Part shown: piece by piece, positions 7,438 through 16,445 of the stretch
Layout: each line of letters begins with the position of its first letter
Position numbering within the stretch: position 1 is the first letter of the stretch
Assembly: GCA_022678445.1 (NCBI GenBank)
Contig: JALBWU010000002.1
Location: forward strand, 62,001 to 126,000
Direction: 5' to 3'
Source of the DNA: Candidatus Aramenus sp. CH1
GTDB lineage: Archaea > Thermoproteota > Thermoprotei_A > Sulfolobales > Sulfolobaceae
Length of the DNA stretch: 64,000 nucleotides
The notes under the pieces: model-generated
What the model was told of the DNA's origin: nothing
The model's input: only the letters and a program-made list of their open reading frames with translations
The model's database searches: none
Made by a program: the position numbers and the translations under genes

Positions 7438-8411
7438 TGAAGTTGGACTGGGTAGACAAGCTCTCCAAGGTAGTCGAAGTCAAGGGAGGCACGTCCTCTG
7501 GTAACGTCAATACCAAGGTCGAGGTGTATCCTGCAACTTACGAGGAACTCGCTGAGACAGTGAGGTTGTGCGCGGAGGAGAAGCTGAAGGCGTACGTCCA
7601 CGGATTCAATGCCCACCACATAGGCAAAAAGGTGTCCGCTGACGTTGGGATATCAACGTTGAGGCTCAACAAGGAAATTGAGATGTCCGAGGAGGACTTG
7701 TACGTCAAGGTCCAAGCTGGAGCCTCTTTCAGGGAACTTAAAGAGGAGCTGAAGGCCCACAGCCTCACTGTGCCCTTCAACTACAGCGGGAGCGTAGGGG
7801 GTTTCGCGTCAACTAATTTACCTTCAGTGTTCACGTCATTGGGGTATCCAAAGGACTGGTTGTTGGGCGCAATCGTTGTGACTGGCCTCGGCGAGGTGGT
7901 GAAAAGCGGCTCTACGACCACGAAGTTCTCCTCAGGCTATAAGATATGGAAGGTGCTCTCTGGCTCTCTGGGGTGGTTGGGGGCATACGCTGAACTCAAC
8001 GTAAGGCTACTTCCCTATTTCGAGTACCACTTTGAAGAGGTAAGGGACCACGAAAGGGCGTTCAAGGAGAGGGCATTGGGAGTTATCGGCGTGAAGGTTG
8101 GGGAAGAAGTGAAGAAGTTTGCAGTGAAGAGGGGTGATGGAGAGAAGTTGGAGATACCGGAGGTGTTCGACTTCTCCGTTCTGTCAATCAGAGGTAAAGA
8201 GTTTGAGGAAATTAAAGGCGTCAACGCTGACTTTTGCGTCGCCTATTACGGTCTGGGCATAGTGAGGTGTTTAGGTGGTACTCCACCTAAGGGTAAGAAG
8301 TTAGTTAAGGAAAGGGGATGCGAGGGGGACTGCTTTAACGCAAACTACACTTCCCTTAGGCTCTTAAAGAAGTCCCTAGACCCCAGGGGCGTCTTCTTCG
8401 ACGTTATCTGA
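7437..8411 (+). CDS. glcE: FAD-binding oxidoreductase, glycolate oxidase GlcE-like subunit
   Basis: A 324-aa FAD-binding type 4 (VAO/PCMH) domain with a shortened C-terminal cap, as in GlcE. The N-terminal half has VYPATYEELAETVRLC, the flavin-contacting GSVGGFAST and the strand LGAIVVTGLGEVV; the C-terminal part is short, and the helical C-terminal domain of full-length VAO enzymes is largely missing. It precedes full-length GlcD and the iron-sulfur GlcF on the same strand, which is the usual GlcDEF composition. The set would oxidise glycolate or another 2-hydroxy acid and pass electrons to the quinone pool at the membrane. Start: GTG at 7437, overlapping the AlaX stop. Confidence 0.75.
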   Translation: MKLDWVDKLSKVVEVKGGTSSGNVNTKVEVYPATYEELAETVRLCAEEKLKAYVHGFNAHHIGKKVSADVGISTLRLNKEIEMSEEDLYVKVQAGASFRELKEELKAHSLTVPFNYSGSVGGFASTNLPSVFTSLGYPKDWLLGAIVVTGLGEVVKSGSTTTKFSSGYKIWKVLSGSLGWLGAYAELNVRLLPYFEYHFEEVRDHERAFKERALGVIGVKVGEEVKKFAVKRGDGEKLEIPEVFDFSVLSIRGKEFEEIKGVNADFCVAYYGLGIVRCLGGTPPKGKKLVKERGCEGDCFNANYTSLRLLKKSLDPRGVFFDVI

Positions 8412-8426
8412 GATGTGAAAGTGTCG

Positions 8427-8436
8427 ATTTTTTAAA
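8427..8436 (+). promoter_or_regulatory. Internal TATA box before glcD
   Basis: TTTTTTAAAC is centred about 26 nt before the GTG of glcD at 8458, in a 46-nt gap that otherwise holds nothing. glcD-glcF may therefore be transcribed separately from AlaX-glcE. Confidence 0.5.
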
Positions 8437-8457
8437 CTGTAAAAACAACTTTGACTA

Positions 8458-9825
8458 GTGATTGAGGAACTAAGGAAGATAGTGGGGGACAAGTGGGTCA
8501 TAACTGGGGAGGAGAGGGAGCTATACTCCTTTGACGGGTTCACCGCGGTCTCCGGGGAGCCCTCAGTCGTAGTCCTTCCGGGGGACGAAGAGGAGGCAGT
8601 TGAGGTACTGAGGTACTTGTTTTCGAGGAGGGTCAAGGTGGTTATAAGGGGCAGTGGGACTAGCTTGAGCGGAGCTACGATTCCCCTCCAAGGGGAAGTG
8701 GTCGTTGCTATGACTAGGCTGAACAAGGTCTACTCCGTGGATGGGTATGAGATTGAGGTTGGCCCCGGGATAGCGAACGCCATGGTCACTAAGAGCGCTC
8801 CAAAGGAATTGTTCTACGCCCCAGATCCCTCAAGCTACGTGGTCTCCTCAATAGGCGGTAACGTGTCCCACGACTCCGGAGGGATGAGGGTGGTGAAGTA
8901 CGGTCCAACATTTAACAGTGTGCTTTCGCTGAAGGTAATCCTGACGAATGGAGAGGTAGAGGAGTTTACCCCTTCCCCTTTCTTCAACCCTACCTCCATT
9001 TTTGTGGGGTCTGAGGGTACCCTTGGAGCCATACTGAGGGCAAGGCTTAAGCTAGTGCCAAAACCTAAGGCGAGAAAGACCATAGTGGGCGTCTTTCAGA
9101 CAGTGGACGACGCGTCCAGGGCAGTAGTGGGCATATTCAAGGTGGGCGTAGTTCCTTCAGCCCTTGAGATGATGGACAAGACATCGGTGTCCATAGTGGA
9201 GAGGAGCAGGTACAAAGCTGGCCTTCCCCTCGCCCACGTACTCCTCATAGAGCTAGACGAGGACTTAGAGGAGAGCACAGCCCGCGTCGTCAAGGTAATA
9301 AGGGATAACAACGGCGAGTTCTTCGAGCCAGAGGACGATTCACCATACTGGAACGCTAGGAAGGGGGCATTTCCAGCTATGGGCGTAGTGTCAAGGGCAT
9401 ATCTAACGCTTGACTGCAACGTGCCCAGGGGGAAGCTACCCTTGATCCTCTCCAAGGTAGAGGAGATGTCGAGGGCTAAGGGAGTTACAATAGCAAACGT
9501 CTTCCACGCGGGGGACGGGAACCTCCACCCCTTAATACCCTTTGACCCCAACGACAAGGCCAGTTTAAGGAAAGCGATTGAGGTGGGTAGCGAGATAACT
9601 GAGTTGGCCATCAGCCTCGGTGGTGTACCGTCAGGGGAACACGGCATCGGCGTGGAGAAGGTCAAATTCCTGGAAAGGTACTACAACGCAACTGACCTCG
9701 AGGTCATGGAGAGGATAAGGAAGGCCTTTGACCCTCACGGGATCTTAAACCCTTGTAAGTCATTCCTTAAGGAGAAGTGTAAACCCAGGGATGAGGTGTT
9801 TAGGTGGCTATGGGAGTGGGACTAG
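8458..9825 (+). CDS. glcD: Glycolate oxidase GlcD-like FAD subunit
   Basis: A full-length (455 aa) VAO-family flavoprotein that oxidises a 2-hydroxy acid, classically glycolate to glyoxylate, though D-lactate dehydrogenases share the architecture. Visible landmarks are VVIRGSGTSLSG (FAD pyrophosphate), APDPSSY...SIGGNVSHDSGG (flavin site), VGSEGTLG, and the C-terminal FHAGDGNLHPLI and GEHGIG motifs holding the conserved histidines of the catalytic face. It starts at a GTG with its own TATA box and overlaps glcF by 22 nt at its 3' end, showing tight coupling with the iron-sulfur subunit. Substrate cannot be fixed from the sequence. Confidence 0.85.
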   Translation: MIEELRKIVGDKWVITGEERELYSFDGFTAVSGEPSVVVLPGDEEEAVEVLRYLFSRRVKVVIRGSGTSLSGATIPLQGEVVVAMTRLNKVYSVDGYEIEVGPGIANAMVTKSAPKELFYAPDPSSYVVSSIGGNVSHDSGGMRVVKYGPTFNSVLSLKVILTNGEVEEFTPSPFFNPTSIFVGSEGTLGAILRARLKLVPKPKARKTIVGVFQTVDDASRAVVGIFKVGVVPSALEMMDKTSVSIVERSRYKAGLPLAHVLLIELDEDLEESTARVVKVIRDNNGEFFEPEDDSPYWNARKGAFPAMGVVSRAYLTLDCNVPRGKLPLILSKVEEMSRAKGVTIANVFHAGDGNLHPLIPFDPNDKASLRKAIEVGSEITELAISLGGVPSGEHGIGVEKVKFLERYYNATDLEVMERIRKAFDPHGILNPCKSFLKEKCKPRDEVFRWLWEWD

Positions 9826-10823
9826 AGCTTGACAAACTAGAGCTGGACAAGTGCGTTCACTGCGGTTTCTGCCTAGAGGTCTGCCCTACCTACGTGATAA
9901 CTGGGAGCGAAGTCCACTCTCCCAGGGGGAGGATATGGGCGGTCAGGCTAGGGGTAAAGAGCGAGGGTCTTGAAACGTGTGTGTTTTGCAGGAGGTGTGA
10001 AGCGGCCTGTCCCAGCGGAGTTGAGTACGGTAAGGCTATCTCTTCTTACAGGAGGGCGGACGCCACTAAGAAGCTGGTACACAAGGTTCTGGAGACCCCT
10101 GGCCTACTTTACGCGTCCTTAAAGGTGTACTCTAGGTCTTCCTCCCCCATAGCCCTGAGGATTAAGGAATTCGTGAAGAGCTACCAACCTCCTCTCCAGC
10201 ACAAAGACGAAAACGCTGAGCTATTGCTCTTCCCAGGGTGCCTTAACTCCGTGGTGTACAGGGGGACAGTGGAGAAGGCCCTCAACTACTTGAGGCGGTT
10301 CTACAAGGTGGAGGTGTACAACAGTTGCTGTGGTCTTCCCCATTATGCTGAGGGGGAAAAGGAGAGGGCACTGAAGATAGCTGAGAAGCTAAAGGAGGCG
10401 TTTAAAGGGAAAGTGGTAGTCTCGCTGTCATCAAACTGCACCGCCCACATGAGGGAGATGGGCCTTAAGGTCTTCGACTTCGCAGAGTTCGTGGTTAAAA
10501 ATAACCTCCCATTGTCACAAAGGGAGATAACTGTGACAGTCCACGACCCGTGTCACGCGTCCCTCGTTGGACTAAACAAGTATACCAGGGAGATGCTGAA
10601 GAGGATGGGGGCAAAAATAGTGGAGATGGAAGACCCGTCCTTTGAGTGCGGTGCTGGAGGGACTTACTTTATCTTCAACCCTGAGCTCTCCCAAAAGATC
10701 GTGGAAGAGAAGGGTAGGAAAGTCAAGGCGACTGGCGTTGAAAACGTGATATCAACCAACCAGTCTTGCAGTTTAGCCCTTTCCTTGCACGGAAAAGTGT
10801 TACACGTAGCCGACCTTCTTTAG
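9804..10823 (+). CDS. glcF: Glycolate oxidase GlcF-like iron-sulfur subunit
   Basis: A 339-aa electron-transfer subunit. The N-terminal half has two 4Fe-4S clusters (CVHCGFCLEVCP around residues 17-28 and CVFCRRCEAACP around 59-70). The C-terminal half carries two CCG-type segments (NSCCGLPH and SFECGAGG), the domain also found in GlpC and HdrB. It accepts electrons from GlcD/GlcE flavins and passes them toward quinone. The GTG at 9804 lies inside the glcD 3' end; the ATG two codons later is an alternative start. It ends 4 nt into the convergent DUF3211-like gene. Confidence 0.85.
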   Translation: MAMGVGLELDKLELDKCVHCGFCLEVCPTYVITGSEVHSPRGRIWAVRLGVKSEGLETCVFCRRCEAACPSGVEYGKAISSYRRADATKKLVHKVLETPGLLYASLKVYSRSSSPIALRIKEFVKSYQPPLQHKDENAELLLFPGCLNSVVYRGTVEKALNYLRRFYKVEVYNSCCGLPHYAEGEKERALKIAEKLKEAFKGKVVVSLSSNCTAHMREMGLKVFDFAEFVVKNNLPLSQREITVTVHDPCHASLVGLNKYTREMLKRMGAKIVEMEDPSFECGAGGTYFIFNPELSQKIVEEKGRKVKATGVENVISTNQSCSLALSLHGKVLHVADLL

Positions 10824-11206
10824 ATCTTCCTTTTTATTCTCTCCAGCCTTACTTCCTCGTTCAAGTTTTTGGCGAAATTCTTTAACCACTTCCTTATAAG
10901 GAACGTCCCCGCCAACCTATGCATAAAGCCCTCGAAGTCGAACTTTATGGATCCGCTCTCGCCTAGGGCACTGACGGTGAGCCTACCGCTCCCCTTACCG
11001 CCCTTTGCGCTTAGGGTGAAGGCGTAAGTCACTGAGTTCTCTCCGGTGAAGACGTTTCCGCTCATGGTGAAAGGCACACCCATGTATTTCCCGTAGGCCA
11101 CGAACCTACTCTCGTTCACCTCCACACTGTACACTGGAGGAAACACCTTCGGAATCAAGAACGACGGATCGGAAACTACTTTAAGGAAAGCGTCAGTCTC
11201 GTGCAT
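10820..11206 (-). CDS. DUF3211-like START-fold protein
   Basis: A 128-aa soluble protein with the pattern of the DUF3211 family found in Sulfolobales: an N-terminal helix (DAFLKVVSDP), long beta strands (FVAYGKYMGVPFTMSG, SVTYAFTLSAKGG) and a long C-terminal helix (FLIRKWLKNFAKNLNEEV). The helix-grip shape suggests binding of a hydrophobic ligand, as in START/polyketide-cyclase folds, but no ligand is known. It resembles the larger protein at 40054-40740 in layout. The gene is convergent with glcF (4-nt overlap). Confidence 0.6.
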   Translation of the reverse strand: MHETDAFLKVVSDPSFLIPKVFPPVYSVEVNESRFVAYGKYMGVPFTMSGNVFTGENSVTYAFTLSAKGGKGSGRLTVSALGESGSIKFDFEGFMHRLAGTFLIRKWLKNFAKNLNEEVRLERIKRKI

Positions 11207-11284
11207 GACCCTAAATACAACTTATATTATCATTAATAGTGCACTTGGAATATAAAAATAAAAATGTTGTTATGAAAGCGTTGT

Positions 11285-11665
11285 TTACCAGACGGATATT
11301 ATTTGGGCACCCTCGGTGTCCATGGAGAAGCTCGTTATACCCGCTATCTCGTCAACGAGTTCGTTGTAGTCCTCCTTCGTCAAGTTAAACAGCTTGCTGG
11401 CGTAGGAGCAGGCGTATATCTTGACCTTCTTGGTCTTCTTGGCCTTCTTGAACAGACTTATGTAGTCCTCCTCCTTTTTCTCAACCATTGCCTTCGACGC
11501 TACGTCCTCTGTCTTGACCTCAGGAGTCTTAGTGAACGCTTTTACGGCGTTCATTGTTAGAAAGACGTATACCTCGTCACCCATGGAGGAGATTATAACT
11601 GACGTCATCGCAGCGTAGGCTAGCCTGGAGGCCTCGTTGGAGCCTACGATGATCCCCGCCTTCAT
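11285..11665 (-). CDS. DsrE-family sulfur carrier
   Basis: A 126-aa DsrE/DsrF-like protein: alternating strands and helices (GIIVGSNEASRLAYAAMTSVII, DEVYVFLTM) and a single conserved cysteine, C86, in KIYACSYASK, positioned like the persulfide-bearing cysteine of DsrE. Such proteins carry sulfane sulfur as protein-bound persulfide or thiosulfonate between TusA and the heterodisulfide-reductase-like (sHdr) complex of sulfur oxidisers. It follows the TusA-like gene by 6 nt on the same strand, so the two are one operon. No hdr genes are in this window. Confidence 0.8.
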   Translation of the reverse strand: MKAGIIVGSNEASRLAYAAMTSVIISSMGDEVYVFLTMNAVKAFTKTPEVKTEDVASKAMVEKKEEDYISLFKKAKKTKKVKIYACSYASKLFNLTKEDYNELVDEIAGITSFSMDTEGAQIISVW

Positions 11666-11671
11666 CCTTTC

Positions 11672-11911
11672 TCACTTTTGTAGCACTAGGATGTACTTGT
11701 TTCCCTCCTGTTTGTCCTCCACTACAGTTAAGTTCTTCTTCTTTGACCAGGCTAGTATGTCCTTCTTAGTAGCCTCGTCTCCTAGGATCACCTTTACTGC
11801 CTCTCCCTTTTCCATCTCGTCTAGCACTCCAGATAGTTCCCCTATGGGTCCCGCACATGACGAGCTCGTTAGATCCAATTCCTTGTATATCTTTACGGCC
11901 ATGTTTTCCAC
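11672..11911 (-). CDS. tusA: TusA-like sulfur carrier with altered CPxP motif
   Basis: A 79-aa TusA/SirA-fold protein: strand, the active-site cysteine C19 in SSSCAGPIGEL, a long helix, then ILGDEATKKDILAWSKK and a final strand. Canonical TusA has CPxP; here the residue after the cysteine is Ala (CAGP), while the second proline is kept. The cysteine would carry sulfur to or from DsrE. The GTG at 11911 has a TTTTAAAT box 26-30 nt upstream; the ATG at 11902 is the alternative start. Divergent from the SQR-like gene across a 276-bp A/T-rich region. Confidence 0.8.
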   Translation of the reverse strand: MENMAVKIYKELDLTSSSCAGPIGELSGVLDEMEKGEAVKVILGDEATKKDILAWSKKKNLTVVEDKQEGNKYILVLQK

Positions 11912-12187
11912 CTACAGTAGTATACTGGGAACGCCCTTTTAAATGTTTCATTTTTATTAAGAAGATATATAAATTAGTTGAGTTTGATATTTTATTTTAA
12001 TTTAATATTTATAAACTTTAAGAACGATGAAGTCTTCCTAATGATTTTTTAATATTTCTTTTATTTTGTATAATTTTAGATATATGCCCAAATAATTATA
12101 ACATAAGTCAGTACATATATTGGCAAAAAATTGATAGAATAGAAATGTTTATAATCTTAGTATCATTTATAATTTTAGGGATTAAGT

Positions 12188-13342
12188 ATGAAAAGGGTAA
12201 TCGTAGCTGGTGGAAATATAGCCGGGACCATAGTGGCAAACAGGTTAGCCCAAAAACTAGACGAAGAGTTGGACAAGGGGGAGGTTGAGATAGTAGTCCT
12301 AAATCCCTCCGACACGCACACGTATTTACCGGGCCAGCTACTGGTGGCGTTTGGGCTGGAGAACCCAGCGGAACTGCACAAGAAAGAAAGGGAATTACTA
12401 GACCCTAGGATAAAGTTCCTCCATGGAGAGAAGGGAACAATTACCAAGATCGACCCAGCTAACCACTCAGTAGTTACGGCAGACGGTGTATCTCACTCCT
12501 ACGACTACCTCGTTACAACTACGGGCGTGGAGTACAGCTGGGACGAGGTGCCTGGGTATAGGTCAGCGTCAGTGACCCCGTACGAAATGGACTCAGCCCT
12601 CAAGATGAGGGAAGAGCTGTCCTCCTTCAGCGGGGGCACAATAGTCGTAAACGTAGCCAAGTTACCGCACAGATGTCCAGTGGCACCGCTTGAGATCACC
12701 CTTATCCTAGACGACTACTTGAGGAAGAGAGGAATAAGGGACAAGACTAAGATTATCTACACGTACCCAACGCAAGGAGTGTTTGGCAGGCCTATTACTA
12801 ACAAGTTCATGTTAAAGCTGTTCGAAGAGAGAGGCATCGAAGTACACTCGCCTTTCAATGTGACAAGTGTGAACCCAACAGAGAAGGTAATAGAGTCCCA
12901 GGAGGGAGGTAAGCTTAAGTTTGACATGTTAATATCAGTGCCTCCTAACATGGGTGCCAAGGTCGTAGGCGACTCCGGTATTGGAGACAGGAGGAGGTGG
13001 ATACCAACGGACAAGTTCACGCTGAGGATGAAGGACCACTCCAACGTCTACGTTATGGGGGACGCAACAGACTTACCAGTCTCTAAGGCAGGCTCTACTG
13101 CTGACTTCGAGTCCTACATTGTCGCTAACAACGTAACAAACGACATTAAGGGCAACCTAGGCGTCAAGCATTACGGCGGAGACGTGCTGTGCTACATCGC
13201 AACAGGCACAGACCAGGCTACCTACATTAGGTTCAGCTACACCATGAACGAGAGCCCACCGCCGCCTTCCTACGTCCACTGGTGGGGCAAAATAATGTAC
13301 AACAAGATGTACTGGACTGTAACGGCGAAGGCGGTAGTCTAA
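12188..13342 (+). CDS. Sulfide:quinone oxidoreductase-like flavoprotein
   Basis: A 384-aa FAD oxidoreductase of the SQR/NDH-2 group. The N terminus has the dinucleotide-binding [11 protein letters not shown], the middle a second glycine-rich region, and the C terminus the FAD motif [17 protein letters not shown]. Only two cysteines occur (C163 in PHRCPVAP and C335 in DVLCYIA), at positions suited to the redox pair of SQR. It ends with an aromatic amphipathic region that could dip into the membrane. The next gene, DUF1641, starts directly at the stop codon (0-nt gap), a pairing seen in Sulfolobales. Expected role: oxidise sulfide or polysulfide and reduce quinone at the cytoplasmic face; related activities cannot be excluded. 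Confidence 0.75.
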   Translation: MKRVIVAGGNIAGTIVANRLAQKLDEELDKGEVEIVVLNPSDTHTYLPGQLLVAFGLENPAELHKKERELLDPRIKFLHGEKGTITKIDPANHSVVTADGVSHSYDYLVTTTGVEYSWDEVPGYRSASVTPYEMDSALKMREELSSFSGGTIVVNVAKLPHRCPVAPLEITLILDDYLRKRGIRDKTKIIYTYPTQGVFGRPITNKFMLKLFEERGIEVHSPFNVTSVNPTEKVIESQEGGKLKFDMLISVPPNMGAKVVGDSGIGDRRRWIPTDKFTLRMKDHSNVYVMGDATDLPVSKAGSTADFESYIVANNVTNDIKGNLGVKHYGGDVLCYIATGTDQATYIRFSYTMNESPPPPSYVHWWGKIMYNKMYWTVTAKAVV

Positions 13343-14458
13343 ATGCAGTCCAGTCTAGACAAGCTATTTTCAAAGCTAGACGACAAGAAGATCGATGAAA
13401 TAGCCAAGCTAGTAGACCTCACCCCCACATTGAACCAGTTGCTGGAAAAGATAAACGAGCTTGAAGCTAGTGGAAGCCTAGACACACTGATAAACTCAGC
13501 CTACGTGATAAGGACATTCAAGGACATGCTCAACGACGACGCCATAGAGAGCCTAGGCACCATAGTGTCGTCCCTACTCGAGCTGGGTAGGACGCTCTCT
13601 GAGGACAGCGTGAACGCACACGTAAAAGTGTTGCTTGCCAACTCCGGCACTTTAGCCAACCTCACGACGAAGCTGAAGGAGATGATGAACGACGGCTCGC
13701 TTAACGCCGTATTGGACATGGCTTATACCATGAAGACCTTGAGGGACATGTTAAACGACGAGGCTATCCAGACCCTCGGTAGTGTGGTCTCGGGCTCACT
13801 AGAGCTACTAAAAGAGATAAACAAGCACTCGGAAGCTGTTAAATTGCTAGTAGATAAAATGCCAGCCCTCACTGACTTAATGAATAGGCTGGACGCTATG
13901 AGAAGTGACGGTACCTTGGACGTGTTACTCAACTCCGCATATGCATTAAAGACGTTTAAGGACATGCTCAACGACGAGGCACTCGCCAACATAGGTTCGT
14001 ACGTCTCGAACCTACTAGAAATAATGAAGGAGATGGACTACGACACTATCCACCAAGTAAAGAGGGTCATAAGAAAACTGGACACAATAAACAGCGTGTT
14101 AGACAAGGTTGAGGAGCTCAATGCCACGGGTGCTCTCGACGCTGCCATGAACATGGCATACGCGGCAAAGACCTTGAGGGACATGCTAAATGACGAGGCC
14201 CTCGAGCACATATCCGGCTATCTGTCGCAGTTCCTGGAGACATATCCCAAGGCTATGAAGTTCTTGGATGTTGCCCTCAGCGAGGTACCCAGTAAATTAG
14301 TTAGGGCAATATCGTCTGATGAGGTAAAGAAGGGGTTAGAGTCTCCACCTAAGGTCTCGCTAGGTGGTCTAGTAAAAATGATGAGCGATCCCGAAGTTCA
14401 GAAAGGTCTAGGTGTTATATTCGTTTTAGTAAAGGCAATAGGTAAGGAGTTCAGCTAA
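13343..14458 (+). CDS. DUF1641 protein with four repeats
   Basis: A 371-aa helical protein built from four copies of a roughly 73-residue unit. Each copy has a near-identical 29-residue core (starts at residues 44, 118, 190 and 263) of the form GsLDxxxNxAYxxKTxxDMLND followed by EAL/I...G. The family (DUF1641) commonly accompanies SQR-like flavoproteins and is thought to help anchor or organise them at the membrane; no catalytic residues are visible and no cysteine is present. It starts immediately after the SQR stop codon and has a hydrophobic C-terminal segment (GVIFVLVKAIG). Ordinary family members carry fewer repeats, so this is an expanded form, judged from memory. Confidence 0.75.
   Translation: MQSSLDKLFSKLDDKKIDEIAKLVDLTPTLNQLLEKINELEASGSLDTLINSAYVIRTFKDMLNDDAIESLGTIVSSLLELGRTLSEDSVNAHVKVLLANSGTLANLTTKLKEMMNDGSLNAVLDMAYTMKTLRDMLNDEAIQTLGSVVSGSLELLKEINKHSEAVKLLVDKMPALTDLMNRLDAMRSDGTLDVLLNSAYALKTFKDMLNDEALANIGSYVSNLLEIMKEMDYDTIHQVKRVIRKLDTINSVLDKVEELNATGALDAAMNMAYAAKTLRDMLNDEALEHISGYLSQFLETYPKAMKFLDVALSEVPSKLVRAISSDEVKKGLESPPKVSLGGLVKMMSDPEVQKGLGVIFVLVKAIGKEFS
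13472..14215 (+). repeat. Four intragenic repeats of about 73 codons
   Basis: The 87-bp cores lie at 13472-13558, 13694-13780, 13910-13996 and 14129-14215 (spacing 222, 216 and 219 bp). The protein motif DMLND with a following acidic or alanine residue is invariant. Nucleotide identity is lower than amino-acid identity, so the duplication is old and selected. Confidence 0.85.
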
Positions 14459-14531
14459 TTTTTTAAGTTTTTCGAAACTATAAAGGCTTACAAGGAAATG
14501 TATATATTCTCGTCTCTTAGAATTCTCACTA

Positions 14532-15317
14532 ATGTCCATTTGCGAAATATTTCCCTTAATAGCCGAATACACGTCTCAGGGAAAGGAAGTCGTTATGGTC
14601 ACGGAGTTGGGCAAAGTCCAGAGGAGGAGCATATTTGTGGACTCGAGGCTAGTCCTAGGTACTAAGGACCACGAAAGATACGTTGCCCTATTGGGAAAGG
14701 AGAGAAGGGTAGAGGTAGTTAACGGGGACGAGAAGGTCGTAGTGGAAAGAATCGATCCTAGACCTTCAATAATTCTGGTGGGCTCCGGCGTCATAGCTAA
14801 GGAGATATATAGGCTGGCTAAGTCGCTAGGCTTCATAGTCGCGGTAATAGCGGTGGACGCCAGAGAGGACGACTTTCCTGAGGCCAACTTGTTCTCGAAC
14901 TCAGGGGAGGTATTGGGCCAAATTGCTAAGGACTCCTTCGTCGTAATCGCGAACGAGGGCGGAAAGCCCTACGACATACCCTTTGCCCATATTGCGTTAA
15001 AAGGAGAGGCCAAGTACGTGGGCTTCCTCTCCAGCCAAAAGAGGGCAGCCTACACCATTGCCCAGCTCATTAAGATGGGAGTCCCCCTCGAGGAACTAAA
15101 GCAAAGGTTTTACGCACCGTTAGGCCTAGACCTCAACGCTAAGACAGCTGAGGAAATAGCTTTGAGCGCCCTCGCTGAGGTGGTCAAGCTCTTCAGAGGG
15201 GGCTCTGGGAAGCACCTCAGGGAGGTCAAGGACCCTTATAAGCTAGTCGACGACGCCCTCCAGGGAAAGATAGAGGATAACTGCAACTTCGTACCAAAGA
15301 AGGTGGGGAAGGGTTGA
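14532..15317 (+). CDS. XdhC/CoxF-family molybdenum hydroxylase maturation factor
   Basis: A 261-aa XdhC-type protein. The N-terminal XdhC/CoxI domain (about 1-80) is followed by a Rossmann domain with [22 protein letters not shown] (about 85-106), then the family's ARED-like acid loop and GFLSSQKRA. XdhC proteins bind molybdenum cofactor and help install the terminal sulfido ligand in xanthine-dehydrogenase-type enzymes. A possible client is the large subunit at 37824-39884, although the two are 23 kb apart. It overlaps the MFS gene that follows by 4 nt (TTGA). Confidence 0.8.
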   Translation: MSICEIFPLIAEYTSQGKEVVMVTELGKVQRRSIFVDSRLVLGTKDHERYVALLGKERRVEVVNGDEKVVVERIDPRPSIILVGSGVIAKEIYRLAKSLGFIVAVIAVDAREDDFPEANLFSNSGEVLGQIAKDSFVVIANEGGKPYDIPFAHIALKGEAKYVGFLSSQKRAAYTIAQLIKMGVPLEELKQRFYAPLGLDLNAKTAEEIALSALAEVVKLFRGGSGKHLREVKDPYKLVDDALQGKIEDNCNFVPKKVGKG

Positions 15318-16423
15318 ACGCTAAAAAGTACTTGGTTATAGGCTTCGTCCTGATGTGCTTTAACTCCCTTTACCAGTACTCCTGGAATGCTCTAGAGCCC
15401 CTGCTTAAGTCTGGCTTTGATGTTAGCCTCGTCGAGATTTCCCTGGGCTTCTCGCTCTTCAGCTTGTTCTCCTCAGGCTTCCAGCCCCTGGGTGGGCACT
15501 TCGCCGACAAAGAGGGCCCCAGAAGGATAGGCGTAATCTCTAGCCTACTGTCAGCAATGGGTTTCCTGGGCACGTACTTGTCCTCCAACGTCTACGCCTT
15601 CTACGTATTTTGGTCCATTGGCAGTATAGGCGAAGGAATACTTTACGGGATAGCCGCAAACCTGGCCATGAAGTGGTTTAAGGACAGGATGGGGTTTGCT
15701 ACCGGCATGGTCTCAATGGGTTTCGGCCTCGGTTCAGCCATTGCGAATCCCTTCATATCAATGGTAGGCAACTACAAGCTTGTGACCCTAGCCATAGGCC
15801 TAACTGAGCTGATGCTCTTGCCCATTCTCCTTCTTAAGGCGGAATACCCAACTATAACTGTTGGAAGACCTCCAGGGCAGGTAATTCTCACGGCCAAGTT
15901 TTGGCTCATTTACCTTTCCTTCGTGGGGGCAGTGGTGCCTCTAACGGTTATATCCTCGCAGTTGTCCGTGATAGGGAAGGCGTTGCCCCCAGAAGTCCTC
16001 GTAGCGCTAATCTCGATCTTTCCACTCCTGAGCGGGGGACTGAGGCCCTTCTTTGGCTACGTGGCTGACAGGGTCGGGATCGTTAGGTCTACAATACTCT
16101 TGAACTCCCTGCTCGCAGTCGGGGCGTTGTTGCTTTTCTTCAACCAGATTGCGGTCTCAACGATACTAGTGGGCTTTGCCGGAGGGTCTATGATTACCCT
16201 TTACTTCAACGTGTCTGGAGAGATCTTTGGTACCAGGTTCTCAACGGTTAACAGCGGTATACTCTACACGGGGAAGGCTTTGGGGGGAATACTGGGAAGC
16301 ACAGTGTTTGCCTTCCTCTATTCAATTAACCTTAGCCTGGCCTACTTGTTCGACGTGGCAAGCGGAGTTGTAGGAGTCCTTGGTCTACTGGCTGTGGCGT
16401 TAATGAAGAGGGTGAAGGACTAA
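15314..16423 (+). CDS. MFS transporter, OFA-like
   Basis: A 369-aa, about 12-helix major-facilitator protein. The loop after helix 2 reads [12 protein letters not shown], close to the G-x-x-x-D-R/K-x-G-R-R family motif, and the second half repeats it in GYVADRVG. Sequence feel is nearest to the oxalate/formate antiporter group, which moves carboxylates; substrate is inference. Translation starts at a TTG inside the XdhC stop, so expression is coupled to XdhC. It might import or export the substrate of the molybdenum enzyme that XdhC serves. Confidence 0.8.
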   Translation: MNAKKYLVIGFVLMCFNSLYQYSWNALEPLLKSGFDVSLVEISLGFSLFSLFSSGFQPLGGHFADKEGPRRIGVISSLLSAMGFLGTYLSSNVYAFYVFWSIGSIGEGILYGIAANLAMKWFKDRMGFATGMVSMGFGLGSAIANPFISMVGNYKLVTLAIGLTELMLLPILLLKAEYPTITVGRPPGQVILTAKFWLIYLSFVGAVVPLTVISSQLSVIGKALPPEVLVALISIFPLLSGGLRPFFGYVADRVGIVRSTILLNSLLAVGALLLFFNQIAVSTILVGFAGGSMITLYFNVSGEIFGTRFSTVNSGILYTGKALGGILGSTVFAFLYSINLSLAYLFDVASGVVGVLGLLAVALMKRVKD

Positions 16424-16445
16424 GAAGTAGAATCTGCCTCCCTTT

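Noticed and set aside
7080-7619. Long minus-strand ORF of 179 codons opposite AlaX and glcE
   Set aside because: Both genes on the plus strand have complete family motifs; the antisense ORF is a by-product of their codon usage.
11912-12187. Possible small gene or RNA in the 276-nt gap between tusA and the SQR-like gene
   Set aside because: The stretch is about 80 percent A/T with stops in every frame and no stable hairpin noticed; it is best read as two divergent promoters.
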